DNA of 64,000 nt from contig NZ_JAQNDL010000002.1 in assembly GCF_028368995.1 (NCBI RefSeq), positions 310,001-374,000 of the forward strand, read 5' to 3'. The notes beneath the pieces are model-generated. The model made no database searches and was not told the DNA's origin. It worked only from the letters and a program-made list of their open reading frames with translations. Shown here piece after piece: positions 59,174 through 64,000 of this stretch. Position numbers and translations under genes: made by a program. The stretch is from Nannocystis bainbridge (lineage in GTDB: Bacteria > Myxococcota_A > Polyangia > Nannocystales > Nannocystaceae). The stretch's first letter is position 1. Every line of letters starts with the position of its first letter.

Positions 59174-61378
59174 TCAGCCCAGGTCGGCGAGCGCCAGCGG
59201 CCAGCGGTGGTCGTAGGCCACCAGCTTGCCGGTGGCCGCCAGCGGCGCGGCGTCGGGGAGCGGCTGCGGGTCGCCCTCGGCGGCGAGCACGAACGCGTGC
59301 AGCGGGGTGACGACGACCACGCCGCGCTCGCTGCCGGTGGCCAGCAAGTGGGTCACGGGCGGTTGCACGACCTCGCCGGCGGGCAGGGTCTGCTCGCCGC
59401 AGGGGCGGCCCTCGGCGTCGAACCACAGGTGACGGTCGTCGCTCTCGACCACCAGGCGGCCGGCGCCGTCGAACTCGAACAGCCAGGCGTTCTTCAGGGT
59501 CCTGCGGGCCAGCTCGCGGCCGGCGCGGATGTCGTGGAGGACCAGCGCGTCGTCCTTGCGGGCGGTCCAGGCGACCCGCTGGCCGTCGGCCGAGAAGCGC
59601 GGCGACTCGTACTCGCCCCACGGGGCCGCGACCTCGCGGAAGCCCGCGCCCTCGCGCAGCCAGCAGCGCGACACGTGGCGCCCGCGCTGCGAGTCGTAGA
59701 CGTCGGCCTTGAACAGCGAGCCGTCGTCGCTGGCCAGCAGGTTGCCCGAGCTGAGGAAATCATCGGACGAGACCACGCCGAGCTGGGCGAGCTCGCGGCC
59801 CTCGGCGTCGAGCTCGACCAGCCGGCCGCTGCGGTCCTCCTCGCGCAGCAGCGCGAACACGCCGCCGGTGCGCTCGATCGGCGCGGCGTGGTGGATCCGG
59901 ATCGCCAACTGCTCGGCCCCGGCGGCGGTCAGGCGGAAGGCGTCGTCGTTGTTGAACCACGCCAGCGCGGCGTCGCGGCCGAGCGGGACGGCGCCGCTGA
60001 ACGCGTGCGAGGCGCCCCAATCGATGCCGCGGGCCAGCTCGACGCCGGCGGGCGAGCGCAGGGCGACGCCCTTCTCGACTTCGGTGAAGCCGAGGATCAG
60101 GCCGCTGCCGTCGCGCGTGACCTGAGGCTCGTACAGCGGCGGGGACATGTGCGCGGCCCGGACCGCGCCCTTCGGCAGGGTCTGGCGGAACCGGACCGCG
60201 CCGTCGTGGCCGAGGTGGAGCACCTGGTCCTCGTGGACGCGGGCGATCAGGCCGTCGGAGGCGCCGGCGGAGCTGATCTGATCGACCTCGGCGATCGGGC
60301 CGGCGAAGCGCAGGCCCTCGGGCTCGAGCGTGGCCACGAACAGCTGGCCGCCGCGGCGCGCGAGCGCGGCCAGCGTGCCGCTGGCGTCGCGGTGCATCAT
60401 GCCGACCGCGCAGTCTTGCTGGATCCGCGTCTGCAGCTTGCGCGCGATCGTGCCTTCCACGTCGGCCCACACCACCTCGCCGGCGGCAGTGCCGAACACG
60501 AACTGACCGGCGGCGAGGCCTGGCGCGATCGCGGTGATCGGGCCGTCGGTCGACGGCAGGGTCGAGGCGACCGCGCCCGCGCGCAGCACCGCGACCGCGC
60601 CGGCGGTGGCGACCGCGATCGCGTCCTCGCCGACCGCCGCGAGGCCGACCACCGGGCCTTCGACGCGACCGAGGGGCACCAGCGCGGCGTCCTTGCCGGG
60701 CTGCCAGGCGGCGACGCTGCCGTCGTCGAAGCCGATCAGCGCCCGCGCGCCGGCGGCCGCGAGCGCGGTCGCCTGAACGCCTGTCTCGAAGGACAGGTCG
60801 GCGATCGGCTCGCCGTCGCGATGGGCGCGCAGCTCGGCGCGACCGAGGGTGACGAGCACGTCCTCCGCGAGCGCCGTGAACGCGCGCAGGCCGAGGTGCT
60901 GCGCGGCCCAGGTCGGCTTGCCCACGCTGGCGCGGCCGCGCTTCTGCGCGACCTCGTAGGCCTCGATCGCGCCGCTGTCGCGGGCGACCACGACCTGGGC
61001 ATCGTCGGCGACGAAGGCGGCGCCCATCCGCCGCATCGGCGCGGGATAGGCGGCGGTGTCGCGGCCGTCGCCCTTCTTGATCCCCTGCAGCCAGGCAGCG
61101 TCGCGGACCACGAGGGTGAAGGTGGCGCTGGCCTTGGGGACGGTGCTGCGCGCCGACACCAGGCACTCGGCCACGTAGTCGTGGAGCTCGCCGGCGGTCG
61201 CGTGGGGATCCTGGTCGTTGGCGCGGGCGATCGGGCCGGCGGCGCCGAGGCCGTCGAGCAGCCGCAGGGCGAAGATCGGGCAGAAGGAGACGACGTCCTT
61301 CTCGAGCGAGCGCACGGTCAGCTTGATCTCGGCGCCCTTGAGCGCGGCGACTTTGACGGAGTAAGTGGCGGTCGACAT
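59174..61378 (-). CDS. beta-propeller protein
   Basis: A 734-residue protein without a signal peptide. Residues 1-130 are a distinct N-terminal domain (VKVAALKGAEIKLTVRSLEKDVVSFCPIFALRLLDGLG). The remainder consists of repeated blades with WD40/YVTN-like turns (VARDSGAIEAYEV, IGFDDGSVAAWQPG, FGTAAGEVVWADVEG, ARKDDALVLHDIRAG, VESDDRHLWFDAEG). Such proteins scaffold complexes. It might belong to a MoxR-vWA-propeller system, but the only MoxR/vWA operon is 45 kb away. TAGGAT lies 15 nt before the ATG. A perfect CCTGTC/GACAGG hairpin (60780-60797) is embedded. Confidence 0.78.
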   Translation of the reverse strand: MSTATYSVKVAALKGAEIKLTVRSLEKDVVSFCPIFALRLLDGLGAAGPIARANDQDPHATAGELHDYVAECLVSARSTVPKASATFTLVVRDAAWLQGIKKGDGRDTAAYPAPMRRMGAAFVADDAQVVVARDSGAIEAYEVAQKRGRASVGKPTWAAQHLGLRAFTALAEDVLVTLGRAELRAHRDGEPIADLSFETGVQATALAAAGARALIGFDDGSVAAWQPGKDAALVPLGRVEGPVVGLAAVGEDAIAVATAGAVAVLRAGAVASTLPSTDGPITAIAPGLAAGQFVFGTAAGEVVWADVEGTIARKLQTRIQQDCAVGMMHRDASGTLAALARRGGQLFVATLEPEGLRFAGPIAEVDQISSAGASDGLIARVHEDQVLHLGHDGAVRFRQTLPKGAVRAAHMSPPLYEPQVTRDGSGLILGFTEVEKGVALRSPAGVELARGIDWGASHAFSGAVPLGRDAALAWFNNDDAFRLTAAGAEQLAIRIHHAAPIERTGGVFALLREEDRSGRLVELDAEGRELAQLGVVSSDDFLSSGNLLASDDGSLFKADVYDSQRGRHVSRCWLREGAGFREVAAPWGEYESPRFSADGQRVAWTARKDDALVLHDIRAGRELARRTLKNAWLFEFDGAGRLVVESDDRHLWFDAEGRPCGEQTLPAGEVVQPPVTHLLATGSERGVVVVTPLHAFVLAAEGDPQPLPDAAPLAATGKLVAYDHRWPLALADLG

Positions 61379-61547
61379 GGGGGGGCGCCGGCCATCCTAT
61401 CATCGAGGTCCTGCGCATCGGCTGGGGGCGCGGGGAGGCGGGGGCCGCGGAGCGACGGTCGGGGGCGGCCTGGCCGTGGCCCGGCGCGGCCGGGGGCGCG
61501 AGCGGGAGACGAGGCGCGGCGATCGGCTTACGATCCACGGGACCGCC

Positions 61548-62843
61548 ATGCGCCGCCTCGCCGCCCTCGCCGCCCTCGCGCTCGCCATCACATGTCTTTG
61601 GGGACAGCCTGCCGCCTCGGCCGCCGCGCCGGCGCCGGTGCCCGATAAGGCGTACTTGCTGCGGCCGGCGCGGGTGTTCGACGGCGAGGCGGCGCGCGAG
61701 GGCTGGGTCGTGCTGGTCCGCGGCGAGCGGATCGCGGCGGTCGGGCCGGCGGCGCAGGTCGGCGTGCCGGCCGACGCGGAGCCGATCGAGCTGGCGAACA
61801 CCACGCTGCTGCCCGGGCTCATCGAGGGCCACTCGCACCTGCTGCTGCACCCGTATGACGAGACGTCGTGGAACGACCAGGTGCTGCGCGAGCCGCTGAC
61901 GGTGCGCGTGGCCCGGGCCACCAACCACGCCCGCGATGCGCTGCTGGCCGGGTTCACGACGGTGCGCGACCTCGGCACCGAGGGCGCGGCGGAGGCCGAC
62001 GTGGGGCTCAAGCAGGCGATCCGGCAGGGCATCATCCCCGGGCCGCGGGTGGTGACGACGACGCGGGCGATCGTCGCCACCGGGACCTACGCGCCGCGGG
62101 GCTTCGCGCCGGCGTGGCACGTGCCGCAGGGCGCGGAGGAGGCCGACGGCGAGGACCTGGTCCGGGTGGTGCGCGGCCAGATCGCCCGCGGGGCCGATTG
62201 GATCAAGGTGTACGGCGATTACGCGTGGGGGCCGAAGGGCGAGGCGCTGCCGACGTTCTCATTGGCGGAGATGCAGCGGATCGTGGCGACGGCGCGCGAC
62301 GGCCGGCGGCCGGTGGTGGTCCACGCGAGCACGCCGGAGGGCATGAAGCGGGCGGTGCTGGCCGGGGCGGAGACGATCGAGCACGGCGACGGCGGGACCG
62401 CGGAGGTGTTCAAGCTGATGGCGAAGCGCGGGGTCTACCTGTGCCCGACGCTGGCGGCCACCGACGCGGTCCAGCAGTACGCCGGCTGGAAGCCGGGCGT
62501 CGGGCCCGAGCCGCAGGCGATCCGCGACAAGCGGGCCAGCTTCCGCGCGGCGCTGACCGCCGGGGTGCCGATCTGCTTCGGCAGCGACGTCGGGGTGTTC
62601 CGCCACGGCGACAACGCGCGCGAGCTCGAGCTCATGGTCGACTACGGGATGAAGCCGATCCAGGCCCTGCGCGCGGCCACGTCGGTCAACGCGCGGATGC
62701 TTCACATGGCCGACAGCATCGGCCAGGTCAAGGTCGGGCTGCTCGCCGACCTGGTGGCCGTCGAGGGCGACCCGACCCGCACGATCTCGGCGGTCCGGCA
62801 GGTCCGCTTCGTCATGAAGGGCGGGGCGATCCACCGCCGATGA
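61548..62843 (+). CDS. exported amidohydrolase (imidazolonepropionase-like)
   Basis: A 431-residue metal-dependent hydrolase with an N-terminal signal (MRRLAALAALALAITCLWGQPAASAAA). Metal site motifs: LIEGHSHLLLH (HxH), WIKVYGDYA (candidate carboxylated Lys), VHAST (His), IEHGDG (His) and FGSDVG (Asp). The C-terminal LGQVKVGLLADLVAVEGDP-type segment (here IGQVKVGLLADLVAVEGDP) is typical of the prolidase/Xaa-Pro and imidazolonepropionase-related branch. Likely cleaves small amides or dipeptides in the periplasm. A palindrome copy sits in the signal peptide codons (TCLWGQ). TACGAT lies 13 nt before the ATG. Confidence 0.88.
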   Translation: MRRLAALAALALAITCLWGQPAASAAAPAPVPDKAYLLRPARVFDGEAAREGWVVLVRGERIAAVGPAAQVGVPADAEPIELANTTLLPGLIEGHSHLLLHPYDETSWNDQVLREPLTVRVARATNHARDALLAGFTTVRDLGTEGAAEADVGLKQAIRQGIIPGPRVVTTTRAIVATGTYAPRGFAPAWHVPQGAEEADGEDLVRVVRGQIARGADWIKVYGDYAWGPKGEALPTFSLAEMQRIVATARDGRRPVVVHASTPEGMKRAVLAGAETIEHGDGGTAEVFKLMAKRGVYLCPTLAATDAVQQYAGWKPGVGPEPQAIRDKRASFRAALTAGVPICFGSDVGVFRHGDNARELELMVDYGMKPIQALRAATSVNARMLHMADSIGQVKVGLLADLVAVEGDPTRTISAVRQVRFVMKGGAIHRR

Positions 62844-62855
62844 CGGGCGATGGAA

Positions 62856-62889
62856 TCATGCCACATGTCTCCGGAGACATGTGGCATGA
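62856..62889. terminator. perfect 34-bp palindrome between convergent genes
   Basis: Both 17-nt halves are exact reverse complements; the left half is TCATGCCACATGTCTCC. It is the longest perfect member of the dispersed family, with the ACATGTC core inside a longer stem. It lies 12 nt after the amidohydrolase stop and 13 nt before the end of the YoaK-family gene, so it can serve as a terminator for both. Confidence 0.88.
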
Positions 62890-62902
62890 ATGCCCGGGCC
62901 GT

Positions 62903-63709
62903 TCACTCGGCGGGCACGGGGCCGGGGACGTCGGCGCCGGTGCGCTGGCGGGAGGCGTGGCGCATCTCTTCGATGCGGGCGCGGGCCTCCTGGCGCATGT
63001 TCTCGGGCAAGAAGCTGAGGATGATCGCCAGCAGCATCAGCGACGCGGGCATCAGGAACACCAGGAACTCGACGCGGTGGGCGATCGGGACGGTCACGGC
63101 GGCGCCAGCGGCGAAGGCGGCGATCTTGCCGGCGCGCAGGGCCGCGTGGCGCTTGGCCAGCGCGAGCGCTTCGTCCTTGCTGAACATCAACTCGGCCAGG
63201 TGGATGCCGAGGTCGGTGGCGGGGCCGGTGAGGTGGGTGGTGCGGACGAGCAGGCCGGTGCTGGTAGCGATGGCGGCGTTCTGCAGGCCCATGGCGAAGC
63301 TGAGGATCGACAGCAGGATGAAGTCGGCCGGGACGATGACGGGCCCGCCGAACACCCCGAGCAGCCCGAAATGCCCGGCGATCGCGGTGAACAGGACCAG
63401 GGAGAAGGAGATCCACAGCGGCACGCTGAACCGCGGCCGCTTGTTCTGGTGCGCCCGGCCGTTGATGAGCAGGCCCGAGAGCATCGCCCCGCCGATGAAG
63501 CAGCTCAGCACCAGCGCGAAGTCGAGGAGCGGCATCAGGTGCACGACTTCCATACCCAGGCGCGTGACGGTTCCTGTCACGTGTGTCACGTAGGTCTGGC
63601 AGGCGAGCAGCGCCGCGGCGTTCACGGCGCCGGCGGCGAAGGTAAAAAGCAGCCAGCTCGGGATGTGCCGGGGCGAGAAGATCGATTCGGGGCGGTAGAG
63701 CGTCAGCAT
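62903..63709 (-). CDS. YoaK/DUF1275-family membrane protein
   Basis: A 268-residue integral membrane protein with about six helices (LLFTFAAGAVNAAALLA, LLDFALVLSCFIGGAMLSGLL, LWISFSLVLFTAIAGHFGLLG, FILLSILSFAMGLQNAAIAT, EFLVFLMPASLMLLAIILSFL). The segments AGAVNAAALL, THVTGTVTRLG and AMGLQNAAIATSTG are characteristic of DUF1275 (YoaK) proteins, whose transported substrate is unknown. Divergent from the Spo0M-like gene. Confidence 0.88.
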   Translation of the reverse strand: MLTLYRPESIFSPRHIPSWLLFTFAAGAVNAAALLACQTYVTHVTGTVTRLGMEVVHLMPLLDFALVLSCFIGGAMLSGLLINGRAHQNKRPRFSVPLWISFSLVLFTAIAGHFGLLGVFGGPVIVPADFILLSILSFAMGLQNAAIATSTGLLVRTTHLTGPATDLGIHLAELMFSKDEALALAKRHAALRAGKIAAFAAGAAVTVPIAHRVEFLVFLMPASLMLLAIILSFLPENMRQEARARIEEMRHASRQRTGADVPGPVPAE

Positions 63710-63819
63710 CGTTTCGCGTTTGGAGAAAGCGGAGAAGCTATTCCGGAGCGCGCAGGCGGGGTGCCACCATTGGCGGGAGCACTCGCTCCTTCTTGCGCTC
63801 GTAGTATAGTCGCGAGACG

Positions 63820-64000
63820 ATGAATTTCATCCACCGATTGAAGAGCGCGGTAGGGATTGGTACGCCCACCATCGCCATCGAGGGCGTCGTGGGTCCGGTG
63901 CGCGCGGGGGAGGTCCTCCGTGGCACCCTGGTGCTGCAGGGCGGAGAGTACGAGGTGCCGGTCGAGCGCGTGATGCTCCGCTTCGACGAGCAGCACCTCA
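63820..64000 (+). CDS. Spo0M-like protein, N-terminal part (cut by window edge)
   Basis: The first 60 residues of a gene leaving the window: MNFIHRLKSAVGIGTPTIAI, then GVVGPVRAGEVLRGTLVLQGGEYEVPVERVMLRFDE. This fits the sporulation-control protein Spo0M/arrestin-like family, whose members have an arrestin-type beta-sandwich. TATAGT lies 9 nt before the ATG. Confidence 0.75.
   Translation, partial: MNFIHRLKSAVGIGTPTIAIEGVVGPVRAGEVLRGTLVLQGGEYEVPVERVMLRFDEQHL

Noticed and set aside
59174..61378. Beta-propeller as the third member of the MoxR-vWA operon
   Set aside because: It is 45 kb away with its own promoter; the link is possible but not supported by sequence.

Overview
This is chromosomal DNA from a very GC-rich bacterium, most likely a myxobacterium of the Nannocystaceae type. 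The inference rests on five lipoproteins with long Thr/Ser/Glu linkers after the lipid-attachment cysteine, Ser/Thr kinase and FHA proteins, an ECF sigma factor, a MXAN_6230/SCO0930-type RING protein, many secreted orphan proteins, and G/C-ending codons. No rRNA, tRNA, CRISPR array, phage or transposase was seen. Taxonomy is inferred from style, not from a marker gene.

Layout. 1-3.9 kb: partial YbjN-like gene, metallophosphoesterase, a cNMP-binding/thioredoxin-reductase-like fusion with a UBP zinc finger, and a lipoprotein. 4-14.4 kb: a Ser/Thr kinase and FHA protein face a translationally coupled run of five genes (two unknowns, MoxR AAA+ ATPase, vWA protein, TPR/HEAT protein). 14.4-20.8 kb: FolB-like protein, S9 peptidase, and a small islet with a PD-(D/E)XK-like protein and a possible DarT-like protein. 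20.8-30.4 kb: TPR protein, two divergent radical SAM proteins with a zinc-ribbon partner, and an S41-like lipoprotein. 30.4-36 kb: a secreted Gln/Lys/Glu-rich repeat protein followed by a lipoprotein resembling elicitor-type transglutaminases, then a Thr-rich lipoprotein. 36-43.8 kb: methyltransferase, TetR/Coq4 pair, Dph6-like ATP-PPase, RING/TerD-like protein. 43.8-51.7 kb: Tat-type epimerase, sulfite-oxidase-like enzyme, GIDE-like membrane protein, GST/LLM oxidoreductase pair, nitronate monooxygenase. 52-56 kb: V4R-like sensor plus RsbR-like STAS protein, ECF sigma factor, an orphan with DNA-polymerase-A-like motifs. 56-64 kb: M28 peptidase, large Thr-rich lipoprotein, beta-propeller, amidohydrolase, YoaK-family membrane protein, start of a Spo0M-like gene.

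Three signals stand out. First, a short palindromic element, core TGTCC-N4-GGACA and often extended to ACATGTCC-N4-GGACATGT, recurs dozens of times. It sits between most convergent genes, where it could terminate transcription, and also inside genes, read in several frames; some copies are amplified into tandem arrays and in-frame protein repeats. Second, a repeat protein carrying a Gln and a Lys in each repeat lies directly upstream of a transglutaminase-like gene, suggesting an enzymatically cross-linked extracellular material. Third, more than twenty gene starts have a TAnnnT hexamer only 6-15 nt upstream and no Shine-Dalgarno sequence, the layout expected of leaderless or nearly leaderless transcripts.
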